In this document: piece by piece, positions 33,397 through 42,040 of the stretch
How positions within the stretch are numbered: position 1 is the stretch's first letter
Layout: each line of letters opens with the position of its first letter
Assembly (NCBI RefSeq): GCF_018614075.1
Contig: NZ_JAGGOZ010000006.1
Coordinates: forward strand, 1 to 44,864
DNA length: 44,864 nt
Reading direction: 5' to 3'
Source of the DNA: Streptomyces sp. ISL-94
GTDB taxonomy: Bacteria > Actinomycetota > Actinomycetes > Streptomycetales > Streptomycetaceae
Notes under the pieces: model-generated
Told to the model about the DNA's origin: nothing
The model's input: the letters and a program-made list of their open reading frames with translations, nothing else
The model's database searches: none
Translations under genes and position numbers: made by a program

Positions 33397-34551
33397 ATGC
33401 GCCCCGCCCGCCTCTCCGTCATCGCCGCCGCGTCCGTAGCGGCGGCTCTGACCGCCGTCACCGGCTGCTCCCAGAAGAGCGACGCGGGCGGCGACGGCGC
33501 GATCAAGGTGGCGGCCTCCGACACTGCCTGCGAGGTGTCGAAGACCGAGTTCCCGGCGGGCAAGGTGCAGATCGACGTCGAGAACAAGGGCTCCAAGGTC
33601 ACCGAGGTCTACGTCCTCTTCCCGGACGCCCGCATCGTGACCGAGCGCGAGAACATCGGCCCCGGCACCAAGGCCTCCATCACCGCCGAGATCAAGGCGG
33701 GCGAGTACGAGATCGTCTGCAAGCCCGGCATGAAGGGCGACGGCATCACCCAGAAGGTCAAGGCCACCGGCAAGGGCACCGCCGAGGGGAAGCGCAGCCC
33801 CGAGGCCGACGCCGCGGTCGCCGCCTACCGCGCCTACGTGGTCGCGCAGGCCGAGGAGACCCTCCCCAAGGCGCAGGCCTTCGCCGACGCGGTCAAGGCC
33901 GGCGACATCGAGACCGCGAAGAAGCTGTACGCCGCCTCCCGCATCGGCTGGGAGCGCACCGAGCCGGTCGCCGAGTCCTTCGGCGACATCGACCCGAAGG
34001 TCGACGTCCGCGAGGACGGCCTGGAGGCCGGCCAGGACCCGGCGAAGGACTGGACGGGCTGGCACCGCCTGGAGAAGTCCCTGTGGGCCGACAACAAGAT
34101 CGACGAGAACGACAAGAAGCTCGCCGACACCCTGATCGCGGACCTGACCGACTGGCAGAAGAAGGTCGGCACGGCGGAGATCACCCCCTCCTCGATGGCC
34201 AACGGCGCCAAGGAGCTCCTCGACGAGGTGGCCACCGGCAAGGTCACGGGCGAGGAGGAGCGTTACTCCCGCACCGACCTCGTCGACTTCAAGGCCAACA
34301 TCGAGGGCGCGCAGAAGGCGTACGAGCTGCTCAAGCCGATCGCCGCGAAGAACGACCCGGAGCTCGCCAAGCAGCTGGACACCCAGTTCGCGGCGATGAA
34401 CGGGCTGCTGGACAAGTACCGCGCCGACAAGGCCTCCTACGAGTTCACCGCGTACGACAAGGTCGGCGAGGCGGAGCGCAAGGAGCTCTCGGACGGCGTC
34501 AGCGCCCTCGGTGAGCCGCTCTCCAAGCTCGCCGCCGCGGTCACCAAGTAA
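33397..34551 (+). CDS. efeO: Iron-uptake lipoprotein EfeO (cupredoxin plus M75-like domain)
   Basis: A 384-residue periplasm-side protein of the ferrous/ferric iron transporter EfeUOB. The signal ends in the lipobox VTGC (Cys24). Residues about 35-125 form a cupredoxin-like domain; from about 135 to the end is the EfeO/M75 (imelysin-like) domain, with the metal motif HRLE at 223-226 (HxxE). AGGAG lies 6 bases before the ATG. It is the first gene of the operon with efeB (37 bases on) and efeU. Iron control through the box at 33331-33349 is expected. Confidence 0.95.
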   Translation: MRPARLSVIAAASVAAALTAVTGCSQKSDAGGDGAIKVAASDTACEVSKTEFPAGKVQIDVENKGSKVTEVYVLFPDARIVTERENIGPGTKASITAEIKAGEYEIVCKPGMKGDGITQKVKATGKGTAEGKRSPEADAAVAAYRAYVVAQAEETLPKAQAFADAVKAGDIETAKKLYAASRIGWERTEPVAESFGDIDPKVDVREDGLEAGQDPAKDWTGWHRLEKSLWADNKIDENDKKLADTLIADLTDWQKKVGTAEITPSSMANGAKELLDEVATGKVTGEEERYSRTDLVDFKANIEGAQKAYELLKPIAAKNDPELAKQLDTQFAAMNGLLDKYRADKASYEFTAYDKVGEAERKELSDGVSALGEPLSKLAAAVTK

Positions 34552-34588
34552 CAGCACCCGATCGAGTCGAAGGAGGCGGAAGATCACG

Positions 34589-35887
34589 ATGACCGAGTCC
34601 GGGTCGGAGCCGGCGGCGCAGCAGCAGCAGCCGGAAGAGCAGAACGACAGCGGCAGCACCACCGCGCCCTCGCGGCGCGCCGTGCTGGGCTGGGGCGGCG
34701 CCGGGCTGGCGCTCGGCGCGGCCGCGGCCGGCGGTGCGGTGGCTGCGTTCAACAGCGGCTCGGACCTGGTCTCGGCGTCCGCCGCCGGGGCGGCGGTGCC
34801 GTTCCACGGTGAGCACCAGGCCGGTATCGCCAGCGCCGTGCAGGACCGCCTGCACTTCGCAGCCTTCGACGTGAAGACGAAGAGCCGCGAGGAGCTGGTC
34901 CAACTCCTCAAGGAGTGGACCGAGGCGGCCCGCCGCATGACGGCCGGCCAGCCGGTCGGCGAGGGCGGCTTCGGCGGCCTCCCGGAGGCTCCGCCGGACG
35001 ACACGGGCGAAGCGCTGGGCCTGAAGGCCTCCCGCCTCACCCTGACGATCGGTTTCGGGCCGGGCCTGTTCGCCAAGAACCGGTTCGGTCTGGAGGGCAA
35101 GCGCCCCGAGGCGCTGGTCGACCTGGAGCTGTTCCCCGGCGACAACCTGGACCCGGCCCGCTCCGGCGGCGACCTGTGCGTCCAGGCCTGCGCCGACGAC
35201 CCGCAGGTCGCCGTGCACGCGATCCGCCAGCTGGCCCGCATCGGCTTCGGCAAGACCGCGGTGCGCTGGTCGCAGCTCGGCTTCGGCAAGACCTCGTCGA
35301 CCACGCCCGACGAGCAGACCCCGCGCAACATGATGGGCTTCAAGGACGGCACCCGGAACATCTCGGGCACCGACGAGGCGGCCCTGGACAAGCACGTGTG
35401 GGTCGGCGCCGGCGACGGCAGCGACTGGATGACCGGCGGCTCCTACCTGGTGGCCCGCCGCATCCGGATGAACATCGAGATCTGGGACCGCACCCCCCTG
35501 CAGGAGCAGGAGGACATCTTCGGCCGCGACAAGGGCGAGGGCGCCCCTGTCGGCAAGTCCAAGGAGCGCGACGAGCCGTTCCTGAAGGCGATGAAGCCGG
35601 AGGCGCACGTCCGCCTCGCGCACCCGGACAGCAACAATGGTGCGACCATCCTGCGCCGCGGCTACTCCTTCACGGACGGCACGGACGGCCTGGGCCGCCT
35701 CGACGCGGGCCTGTTCTTCCTGGCCTACCAGCGCGACGTCCGCAAGGGCTTCATCCCCATCCAGCGCAACCTGGCGAAGTCCGACGTCCTCAACGAATAC
35801 ATCCAGCACGTGGGTTCGGCCGTCTTCGCCGTCCCGCCGGGCGTCCGCGACAAGGACGACTGGTGGGGCCGGACGCTGTTCGCGTAG
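34589..35887 (+). CDS. efeB: Dyp-type heme peroxidase EfeB, Tat-exported
   Basis: A 432-residue deferrochelatase/peroxidase. The signal SRRAVLGWGG near residue 28 is a twin-arginine signal, so the heme protein is exported folded. The Dyp signature GFKDG is at residues 250-254; a later VRLAHPDSN and ILRRGYSF give the heme-binding His region and active-site Arg. AAGGAGG lies 12 bases before the ATG. In EfeUOB, EfeB is thought to oxidise iron or act on heme on the outer face of the membrane and pass iron to EfeU. Length and motifs are normal. Confidence 0.95.
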   Translation: MTESGSEPAAQQQQPEEQNDSGSTTAPSRRAVLGWGGAGLALGAAAAGGAVAAFNSGSDLVSASAAGAAVPFHGEHQAGIASAVQDRLHFAAFDVKTKSREELVQLLKEWTEAARRMTAGQPVGEGGFGGLPEAPPDDTGEALGLKASRLTLTIGFGPGLFAKNRFGLEGKRPEALVDLELFPGDNLDPARSGGDLCVQACADDPQVAVHAIRQLARIGFGKTAVRWSQLGFGKTSSTTPDEQTPRNMMGFKDGTRNISGTDEAALDKHVWVGAGDGSDWMTGGSYLVARRIRMNIEIWDRTPLQEQEDIFGRDKGEGAPVGKSKERDEPFLKAMKPEAHVRLAHPDSNNGATILRRGYSFTDGTDGLGRLDAGLFFLAYQRDVRKGFIPIQRNLAKSDVLNEYIQHVGSAVFAVPPGVRDKDDWWGRTLFA

Positions 35888-35908
35888 TCCCGCCGGAGAG
35901 GAAACGCC

Positions 35909-36760
35909 GTGTTCGGCAACTATCTGATCGGCCTGCGCGAGGGGCTGGAGGCCAGCCTGGTCGTCTGCATCCTCGTCGCATACCTGGTCAAGACCGAGCG
36001 CCGGGACGCCCTGCGTCCCGTGTGGCTCGGCATCGGGATCGCCTGCGGGCTCTCGCTCGTCTTCGGCGCCATGCTCGAATTCGGCACCCAGGAGCTGACC
36101 TTCGAGGCGCAGGAGCTGCTCGGCGGCAGCCTGTCGATCATCTCGGTGGGTCTGGTGACGTGGATGGTCTTCTGGATGAAGCGCACCGCGCGGCATCTGA
36201 AGGCCGAGCTGCACGGCAAGCTCGACACGGCGCTCGCCATGGGCACGGGCGCGCTGGTCGCCACCGCCTTCCTGGCCGTCGGCCGTGAAGGCCTGGAGAC
36301 CGCGCTGTTCGTGTGGGCGTCCGTACGGGCCAGCGGCGAGGGCTCTTCGGCGCCGCTGATCGGCGTGCTGCTGGGCATTGCGACGGCGATCGTGCTGGGG
36401 TACCTCTTCTACCGGGGCGCCCTGAAGATCAATCTGGCGAAGTTCTTCAGGTGGACCGGCGGCATGCTGGTGGTCGTGGCCGCGGGCGTGCTCGCGTACG
36501 GGGTCCACGACCTCCAGGAGGCCCGCTTCCTCGGAGGCCTGAACGACAGGGCCTTCGACATCAGCGGGGCCATCCCGCCGGACAGCTGGTACGGGACCCT
36601 GCTCAAGGGCGTCTTCAACTTCCAGCCCGACCCCACCGTGCTCCAGCTGGCGGTGTGGGCGCTGTACCTGGTGCCCGTGCTGGCGCTGTTCCTCGTGGAC
36701 CAGAGCCGTCCGGCGGGCAAGAAGCAGTCCTCCGACGCCACCCCCGTCAGCAGCCGCTGA
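35909..36760 (+). CDS. efeU: Iron permease EfeU (FTR1 family)
   Basis: A 283-residue membrane protein with about seven helices and both R-E-G-L-E motifs: LREGLEASLVV at the N-terminus and GREGLETALFV in the middle, the iron-translocating glutamates of FTR1/EfeU permeases. It starts at GTG 35909 with GGAGAGGA upstream. It completes the order efeO-efeB-efeU, all 21-37 bases apart, so one transcript is likely. A perfect 17-bp hairpin follows. Confidence 0.95.
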   Translation: MFGNYLIGLREGLEASLVVCILVAYLVKTERRDALRPVWLGIGIACGLSLVFGAMLEFGTQELTFEAQELLGGSLSIISVGLVTWMVFWMKRTARHLKAELHGKLDTALAMGTGALVATAFLAVGREGLETALFVWASVRASGEGSSAPLIGVLLGIATAIVLGYLFYRGALKINLAKFFRWTGGMLVVVAAGVLAYGVHDLQEARFLGGLNDRAFDISGAIPPDSWYGTLLKGVFNFQPDPTVLQLAVWALYLVPVLALFLVDQSRPAGKKQSSDATPVSSR

Positions 36761-36772
36761 CGGGGCCGGCGT

Positions 36773-36822
36773 CCGACAGGCTGTGGTGACCGGCTCTCCC
36801 GCCGATCACCACAGCCTGTCGG
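36773..36822. terminator. Bidirectional terminator with perfect 17-bp arms after efeU
   Basis: CCGACAGGCTGTGGTGA at 36773-36789 pairs perfectly with its inverse at 36806-36822, with a 16-base loop containing a further short stem. The right arm doubles as the last codons and stop of the convergent GNAT gene. Confidence 0.9.
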
Positions 36823-37369
36823 TGTTTCCGGGGTGCAGCGGGACGCGGACGCCGGTGAAGGCCGCCCGGTCCCGGTCCGGGTCGTCCGTGAAGAAGGCCG
36901 CCAGGACCGTCTTGTCGAAACCCTGCCCGTCGGTGGCCAGCGGCCGCTCGGGCGTCCCGCCGACCAGGACCGTGCCGGGCAGCGCGGTGAATCCGGCCGC
37001 CTCGTAGAACGGCGCCAGCGGATAGTCGCAGCTGAACAGCGCAAGGTCCACGGCCGGATCGGCCGCCAGCTCGGCGCGGGCCGCCGCCACCAGCCGGCCG
37101 CCGAACCCCTGCCCGCGCAGCGCGGCCCGCGTCACGACCGCGCTCAGCCCGGCCGCGCGGTAGGTCCGCCCGGCGAGGCGGACCTCCTTGTACAGCAGCG
37201 CCAGCGCGGCGGCCACCGCCCCGGCCCCGTCCACGAGCAGCATCGCGCGGGGGGTGAGCGCGGGGTCGTGGCCCGGGGTGGAGCCCGGCCAGGCCTCGGC
37301 CTCCAGTGCGGCCACCTCGCGCGCCAGGGCGGCCGGAACCTCGGAGTCGGGGCAGGTCAGGACCCTCAC
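36806..37369 (-). CDS. GNAT-family N-acetyltransferase
   Basis: A 187-residue protein with the acetyl-CoA loop VVTRAALRGQGFGGRLVAAA (Q-x-x-G-x-G type) near residues 78-97 and the C-terminal YEAAGF element. The N-terminal half contains the acceptor-binding strands; the acceptor is unknown. GTG start. Its first bases overlap the stop of the PhzF gene (GTGA), showing translational coupling in a minus-strand cluster of SDR, PhzF and GNAT genes. Confidence 0.88.
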   Translation of the reverse strand: MRVLTCPDSEVPAALAREVAALEAEAWPGSTPGHDPALTPRAMLLVDGAGAVAAALALLYKEVRLAGRTYRAAGLSAVVTRAALRGQGFGGRLVAAARAELAADPAVDLALFSCDYPLAPFYEAAGFTALPGTVLVGGTPERPLATDGQGFDKTVLAAFFTDDPDRDRAAFTGVRVPLHPGNTDRLW

Positions 37370-38238
37370 GGAATCCGCACGCCCGCGCCGCCCACCCGCA
37401 CCCGCGGGTCCCCCGCCCGCAGCTCCACCGTCAGCGTGCCCGGGCGGCCCATGTCATCGCCCTGGTGGAGGGTGAGCACGGCGTCCTGCGGAACCAGTCC
37501 GAGCTCGCGGGCGTACGCGCCGAAGGCGGCCGCGGCGGCTCCGGTGGCGGGATCCTCGACGACCCCGCCGACCGGGAAGGGGTCCCGTACGTGGAACTCC
37601 GCCGGGCCCGCCCGGTGCACCAGCTGGACCGTGGTGAGGTCCAGGCGCCGCATCAGGGCCTCCAGCCGGGCGAAGTCGTAGGCGAGGTCGGCGAGCCGGG
37701 CCCGGGTGGCGGCGCCGAGCACCAGGTGCCGGGCTCCGGCGTAGGCGATCCGGGGCGGGAACGCCGGGTCCAGGTCCGCCTCCGGCCAGTCCAGCGCGGC
37801 CAGCGCCTCGGCGAGGTCGGCGGCGCCGATCTCCTCGGTGTGCGGCTCGACGCTGGTCAGGGTGGCCCGAAAGCCCCCGCCCGACGCGGTCACCGACACC
37901 GGAACGGTCCCCGCGCGGGTCGCGAGGACCAGCTCGCCGGGGCCGATCCGCTCCCCGAGCGCCACGGCGGTGGCCACCGTGGCGTGCCCGCAGAAGGGAA
38001 CCTCCCCCTTCGGGCTGAAGTACCGCACGGTGAACGACCGGCCGGGCTGACCGCCGAGCCCCTCGGGCGGGGCGGTCAGGAAGGCCGTCTCGCTGTAGCC
38101 CAGCCCGGCGGCGATCTCCAGCATCGCCCCGTCGTCCAGCCCGGCGGCGTCGAGGACGACCCCGGCGGGGTTGCCGCCTTCGGGATCGGTGGAGAAGGCG
38201 GTGTAGCGCAGTACTTCGGCACCGGTGTCATCAGTCAT
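37366..38238 (-). CDS. PhzF-family isomerase-like protein (second copy)
   Basis: A 290-residue protein of normal PhzF length. GGNPAGVVLDAAGL, LGYSETAFLT (with the catalytic-type Glu), FCGHATVATA and the second-half VVEDPATGAAAAAFGAY repeat the two-lobed PhzF/DapF-like fold. The ATG at 38247 is an in-frame alternative start; neither has a clear ribosome binding site. It lies 26 bases after the SDR gene and overlaps GNAT by four bases. The cluster hints at stepwise modification of a small molecule, but no substrate is visible. Confidence 0.9.
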   Translation of the reverse strand: MTDDTGAEVLRYTAFSTDPEGGNPAGVVLDAAGLDDGAMLEIAAGLGYSETAFLTAPPEGLGGQPGRSFTVRYFSPKGEVPFCGHATVATAVALGERIGPGELVLATRAGTVPVSVTASGGGFRATLTSVEPHTEEIGAADLAEALAALDWPEADLDPAFPPRIAYAGARHLVLGAATRARLADLAYDFARLEALMRRLDLTTVQLVHRAGPAEFHVRDPFPVGGVVEDPATGAAAAAFGAYARELGLVPQDAVLTLHQGDDMGRPGTLTVELRAGDPRVRVGGAGVRIP

Positions 38239-38264
38239 GCGGCCCATGATCACCCACGGGGCGG

Positions 38265-39026
38265 CTAGCCGCGGCCGATATACGGCATGGAGGTCGCCAT
38301 CACCGTCGCGAACTGCACGTTCGCCTCCAGCGGCAGCTCCGCCATGTGCAGCACCGTGCGGGCCACGTCGGCGGCGTCCATGACCGGTTCGACCGCCAGC
38401 TGCCCGTTGGCCTGGAGGATGCCGGTCTGCATCCGCTCGGTCATCTCGGTCGCCGCGTTGCCGATGTCGATCTGGCCGCAGGCGATGCGGTACGGGCGCC
38501 CGTCGAGCGACAGCGACTTGGTCAGGCCCGTCATGGCGTGCTTGGTCGCGGTGTAGGCGATGGAGTTCGGGCGCGGCACGTGCGCGGAGATCGAGCCGTT
38601 GTTGATGATCCGGCCGCCCTGCGGGTCCTGGTCCTTCATCTGCCGGAAGGCGGCCTGCGCGCACAGGAAGGCGCCGGTCAGGTTGACGTCCACGACGGAG
38701 CGCCAGGCCTCGTAGCTGAGGTCCTCCAGCGGGACCCCGCCCGGGCCGAAGGTGCCCGCGTTGTTGAAGAGCAGGTCGAGGCGCCCGTAGCGGGCGCGGA
38801 CCGCCTCGAACAGCGCGGTCACGTCGTCCGGATCGCTCACGTCCGTCCGTACGCACAGCACGTCCGCCTCGTCCCCGGCCGCCTTGGCCGTCTCCTCCAG
38901 CGGTTCGGTGCGGCGGCCCGCGACGGCCACGGCCCAGCCGGCGGCGGCCAGGGTCAGGGCGACGGAACGGCCGATCCCGGAGCCGGCCCCGGTCACCACA
39001 GCGATCTTCTTGGCACTTGCGTTCAT
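38265..39026 (-). CDS. Short-chain dehydrogenase/reductase
   Basis: A 253-residue classical [11 protein letters not shown] at 12-19 binds the cofactor, NNAG is at 88-91, and the catalytic set is Ser145, Tyr158 and Lys162 (YTATK). [10 protein letters not shown] after the second strand (Arg pair) favours NADP(H). The substrate is unknown. There is no Shine-Dalgarno sequence; TACTCT eight bases upstream of the ATG could be the -10 of a leaderless transcript. It is the first gene of the minus-strand cluster and is divergent from the MFS exporter. Confidence 0.92.
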   Translation of the reverse strand: MNASAKKIAVVTGAGSGIGRSVALTLAAAGWAVAVAGRRTEPLEETAKAAGDEADVLCVRTDVSDPDDVTALFEAVRARYGRLDLLFNNAGTFGPGGVPLEDLSYEAWRSVVDVNLTGAFLCAQAAFRQMKDQDPQGGRIINNGSISAHVPRPNSIAYTATKHAMTGLTKSLSLDGRPYRIACGQIDIGNAATEMTERMQTGILQANGQLAVEPVMDAADVARTVLHMAELPLEANVQFATVMATSMPYIGRG

Positions 39027-39034
39027 GGGGCCGC

Positions 39035-39040
39035 AGAGTA
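39035..39040 (-). promoter_or_regulatory. -10 element TACTCT before the SDR gene
   Basis: On the minus strand TACTCT is followed by eight bases and the ATG. No ribosome binding site and no clear -35 are seen. Confidence 0.35.
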
Positions 39041-39134
39041 CGTCACACCGGGCTCCGGCCCCCGGGCGTTCCGATAGCTGAGAGCATGGTCCGGTCAGGG
39101 GTGCACGAAGCAGATCAGAGGACTGGAGTTCCGC

Positions 39135-40484
39135 ATGCCGGAGAGAGCCCCCGCGACGGCCCCCTCAGCCGAGGCACCCGAGCCGTCACCCGAATCGCCC
39201 TCCGCCTCCGCCCCCGCACCCGCACCCGCACCCGCCGACACGGTTGCCGGCGTTGCCGGCCCCCTGAAGGCCGCGGCCCGCCGCACCGGCCTGCTCGTCA
39301 CCTTCATACTCGGGGGCCTCACCGCCCTCCCCCCGCTGTCCATGGACATGTACCTCCCGGCCCTGCCGGAGGTCACCACCGCCCTGCGCAGCCCGGCCGC
39401 AACCGTCCAGCTCACCCTCACCGCCTGCCTCGCCGGCATGGCGCTGGGCCAGCTGGTCATCGGCCCGATGAGCGACAAGTGGGGCCGCCGCCGGCCGCTG
39501 CTCACCGGCATGATCGTGTACGTCCTCGCCACCGCGATCTGCGCCCTCGCCCCGAGCGCCGAGCTGCTGATCGCCTTCCGCCTGGTCCAGGGCCTGGCGG
39601 GGGCGGCCGCGATCGTCATCGCCCGGGCCGTCGTACGCGACCTGTACGACGGCGTCGAGATGGCGAAGTTCTTCTCCACCCTGATGCTCATATCCGGGAC
39701 CGCCCCGATCATCGCCCCGCTCATCGGCGGCCAGGTGCTGCGCTTCGCCGACTGGCGGGGGGTCTTCGTCATCCTGACCGCCGTCGGCATCGTGCTCACC
39801 CTGATGGTCTGGCGCGGCCTCGGCGAGACCCTGCCGCCCGACCGCCGGCACACCGGCGGCGTCGGTTCCGCTCTGCGGACCATGCGCGGTCTGCTCGGCG
39901 ACCGCGTCTTCGCCGGCTATACGCTGGCCGGCGGTTTCGCCTTCGCCGTGCTCTTCTCCTACATCTCCGCGTCGCCCTTCGTGGTGCAGGAGATCTACGG
40001 TGCTTCGCCCCAGGCCTTCAGCCTGCTCTTCGGGGTCAACTCCGTCGGCCTGATCGCCGTCGGCCAGATCAACGGCAAGCTGCTGGTCGGCCGGGTCAGC
40101 CTGGACAAGGCCCTGGCCGTCGGACTCGGCGTCATCACGCTCGCCTCGGTGTCCCTGCTGCTGATGTCGACCGGGGTGTTCGGGGAGGTCGGCCTGGCGC
40201 CGATCGCGGCCGCGCTGTTCGTCCTGATGTCGGCGATGGGACTGGTCCTGCCGAACACCAACGCCCAGGCCCTGATGCGCACCCCGCACGCGGCGGGTTC
40301 GGCGTCGGCGCTGCTCGGCACGTCGTCCTTCCTGGTCGGCGCGGTCGCCTCCCCCCTGGTCGGCATAGCGGGCGAGGACACGGCCGTCCCGATGGCCCTG
40401 GTCCAGGTGGCATGCGCCCTCCTGTCGGTGACGTGCTTCCTCACCATGTGCCGCCCCTGGCACCCCCGGGAAGCCCCCGCCTGA
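39135..40484 (+). CDS. Bcr/CflA-type MFS drug exporter
   Basis: A 449-residue transporter with 12 membrane helices after a 45-residue Pro/Ala/Ser-rich cytoplasmic tail (PAPAPAPA). Motif A of drug:H+ antiporters reads [14 protein letters not shown] near residue 112. The early [13 protein letters not shown] and [14 protein letters not shown] are characteristic of the Bcr/CflA branch. GGAG lies 6 bases before the ATG. The substrate is unknown. It is divergent from the SDR-PhzF-GNAT cluster, so joint control is possible; no operator was recognised in the 108-base gap. Confidence 0.92.
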   Translation: MPERAPATAPSAEAPEPSPESPSASAPAPAPAPADTVAGVAGPLKAAARRTGLLVTFILGGLTALPPLSMDMYLPALPEVTTALRSPAATVQLTLTACLAGMALGQLVIGPMSDKWGRRRPLLTGMIVYVLATAICALAPSAELLIAFRLVQGLAGAAAIVIARAVVRDLYDGVEMAKFFSTLMLISGTAPIIAPLIGGQVLRFADWRGVFVILTAVGIVLTLMVWRGLGETLPPDRRHTGGVGSALRTMRGLLGDRVFAGYTLAGGFAFAVLFSYISASPFVVQEIYGASPQAFSLLFGVNSVGLIAVGQINGKLLVGRVSLDKALAVGLGVITLASVSLLLMSTGVFGEVGLAPIAAALFVLMSAMGLVLPNTNAQALMRTPHAAGSASALLGTSSFLVGAVASPLVGIAGEDTAVPMALVQVACALLSVTCFLTMCRPWHPREAPA

Positions 40485-40527
40485 CCGTCGCCTAACCGCA
40501 CAGCGCACATCCTGCGGCGCCGCTGCC

Positions 40528-40577
40528 GGGGGCTCCGCCCCCAGACCCCCGCGCCTCAAACGCCGGCGAGGCTGGAT
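40528..40577 (+). repeat. Extragenic hairpin/core element, copy A (forward)
   Basis: GGGGGCTCCGCCCCC (a self-complementary hairpin) is followed by a short spacer, then the core GCGCCTCAAACGCCGG at 40551-40566 and CGAGGCTGGAT. It begins 44 bases after the MFS stop, so the hairpin can act as that gene's terminator. Confidence 0.85.
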
Positions 40578-40680
40578 ACCCCCATGCCGTCCACCTGGCC
40601 AGGGCACACCCCCGTCGGCACATCCAGCTTCGCCCGGGGCAAACCCAGCCTCGCAGGCGCGGGGCCCGGGGCGGAGCCCC

Positions 40681-40890
40681 GATCTTGTACCTGCACCCGT
40701 GCACCCAGGCGGGGCAAACCCAGCCCCGGCCGGGGCACACCCAGCCCCGCCGGCGTTTGAGGCGCGGGGTCCGGGGCAGAGCCCCGATCTTGTACCTGCA
40801 CCCGTGCACTCAGGCCGGGCAAACGCAGCCCCGGCCGGGGCACACCCAGCCCCGTCGGCGTTTGAGGCGCGGGGTGCGGGGCGGAGCCCC
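40681..40890. repeat. 105-bp tandem direct duplication
   Basis: Units 40681-40785 and 40786-40890 are the same length and nearly identical, both starting GATCTTGTACCTGCACCCGT and ending in the reverse hairpin/core element. A few base changes separate them. A decayed partial unit precedes them. Confidence 0.88.
40740..40786 (-). repeat. Extragenic hairpin/core element, copy B (reverse)
   Basis: CCCAGCCCCG, then the inverse core CCGGCGTTTGAGGCGC at 40750-40765, then CGGGGCAGAGCCCCG. It is the end part of the first 105-bp unit. Confidence 0.85.
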
Positions 40891-40891
40891 G
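40845..40891 (-). repeat. Extragenic hairpin/core element, copy C (reverse)
   Basis: The inverse core at 40855-40870 has one change (TCGG for CCGG) and is followed by GGGGCGGAGCCCCG. It is the end part of the second 105-bp unit. Confidence 0.85.
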
Positions 40892-40978
40892 GTCCTGAAG
40901 CCGCACCCGCGCACGCGCCTCGGCCTCGGCGGCGCACACGGCAGGGGACCGCCCGCCCGGCGGAGCCGCCCGGCGCCG

Positions 40979-40984
40979 TAAACT
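40979..40984 (+). promoter_or_regulatory. -10 element TAAACT for a leaderless Rsm22-like gene
   Basis: TAAACT is followed by six bases and the GTG at 40991. It is the only AT-rich hexamer for a long distance; no ribosome binding site is seen. Confidence 0.45.
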
Positions 40985-40990
40985 TCGCTG

Positions 40991-42040
40991 GTGAACGCCT
41001 CCGCCCCCACCACCGCCGAGACCCTCCGCAGCACCCTCGCGGGGTTGCTCGACGGCCTCCCGCCGAAGCAGGCCTCCGCCGCCGTCGAGCGGCTCATCGC
41101 CAGCTACCGGGGGCAGACCCCCACCGACGCCCCCGTCCTCCGCGACCGCTCCGACGTGGCGGCCTACGCCGCCTACCGCATGCCCGCCACCTTCGAGGCG
41201 GTCCGGGCCGCCCTCGACGCGCTGGCGGAGGCCGCACCCGACTGGACACCCGGCTCGCACGTGGACGTCGGCGGCGGCACCGGCGCCGCGACCTGGGCGG
41301 TGGACGCCACCTGGGACGGCCCCCGCGAGACCACCGTCCTCGACTGGGCGGAGCCCGCACTCGCCCTCGGCAAGGAACTGGCCGCGGCCTCCGCCTCCCC
41401 CGAGCTGCGCGCAGCGGACTGGCGGCGGGCGGTCATCGGCTCCGGGCTGTCCCTCCCCGACGCCGACCTGGTGACGGTGTCGTACGTACTCGGAGAGCTG
41501 AAGCCAGAAGCCCGCACCGCCGTCGTCGCCGAGGCGGCCCGCGCCGGCCAGGCCGTGGTGCTGATCGAGCCCGGCACCCCGGAGGGCTACCTCCGCATCC
41601 GCGAGGCCCGCGACCAGCTGATCGCGGCCGGGCTGAGCGTCGCCGCCCCCTGCCCGCACGACGGGACCTGCCCGATCGAGGTCGGCCAGGACTGGTGCCA
41701 CTTCTCGGCGCGCGTCAGCCGTTCCTCCCTGCACCGGCAGGTCAAGGGCGGCTCCCTCGCCTACGAGGACGAGAAGTTCAGCTACGTCGCCGCGACCCGC
41801 TTCCCGGCCCGCCCGGCCCCCTCCCGGATCACCCGGAAGCCGCAGATCCGCAAGGGGCTCGTCCTGCTGGACCTGTGCGGTCCCGAGGGCGAGGGCCTGA
41901 CCCGGGCCACCGTGACCAAGCGCCACGGTGACCTCTACAAGGCGGCGCGGGACGCCGACTGGGGCCAGGACTGGCCGCCGCCGCCTCCGGCGGCGACGGC
42001 CGAGGACCGCCAGGGCCGCCAGGGCCGCCAGGGCCGCTAG
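40991..42040 (+). CDS. Rsm22-family SAM-dependent methyltransferase with Fe-S-type cysteines
   Basis: A 349-residue protein. Residues about 75-180 form a class I methyltransferase (VDVGGGTGAATWAV). Then come PCPHDGTCPIE and DWCHFSARV, and later LLDLCGPEG: four cysteines in the C-P-x-x-x-x-C, C-H-F, C arrangement known from Rsm22/METTL17 proteins, where they hold a 4Fe-4S cluster. SLHRQVKGGSLAYEDEKFSY is a family hallmark. In mitochondria these proteins assist small-ribosomal-subunit assembly; a ribosome role here is inferred. The tail has RQG repeats from a 9-bp unit. Its stop overlaps that of the convergent ddaH in the four bases CTAG. Confidence 0.88.
   Translation: MNASAPTTAETLRSTLAGLLDGLPPKQASAAVERLIASYRGQTPTDAPVLRDRSDVAAYAAYRMPATFEAVRAALDALAEAAPDWTPGSHVDVGGGTGAATWAVDATWDGPRETTVLDWAEPALALGKELAAASASPELRAADWRRAVIGSGLSLPDADLVTVSYVLGELKPEARTAVVAEAARAGQAVVLIEPGTPEGYLRIREARDQLIAAGLSVAAPCPHDGTCPIEVGQDWCHFSARVSRSSLHRQVKGGSLAYEDEKFSYVAATRFPARPAPSRITRKPQIRKGLVLLDLCGPEGEGLTRATVTKRHGDLYKAARDADWGQDWPPPPPAATAEDRQGRQGRQGR

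Larger units (their letters stand above)
40485..40990. other. 506-bp gene-free region built from repeated elements
   Basis: Frames here are by-products of high GC. The region holds three copies of the hairpin/core element (one forward, two reverse), a decayed copy near 40645-40680 and a 105-bp tandem duplication. The -10-like TAAACT of the next gene ends it. Confidence 0.8.

Noticed and set aside
40528..40890. A CRISPR array, because of evenly repeated units
   Set aside because: Only two direct units, 105 bp long with no distinct spacers; other copies are inverted and there are no cas genes.
40685..40981. Short plus-strand frames in the 40.5-41 kb gap
   Set aside because: They are translated repeats (the same peptide twice) without start signals.
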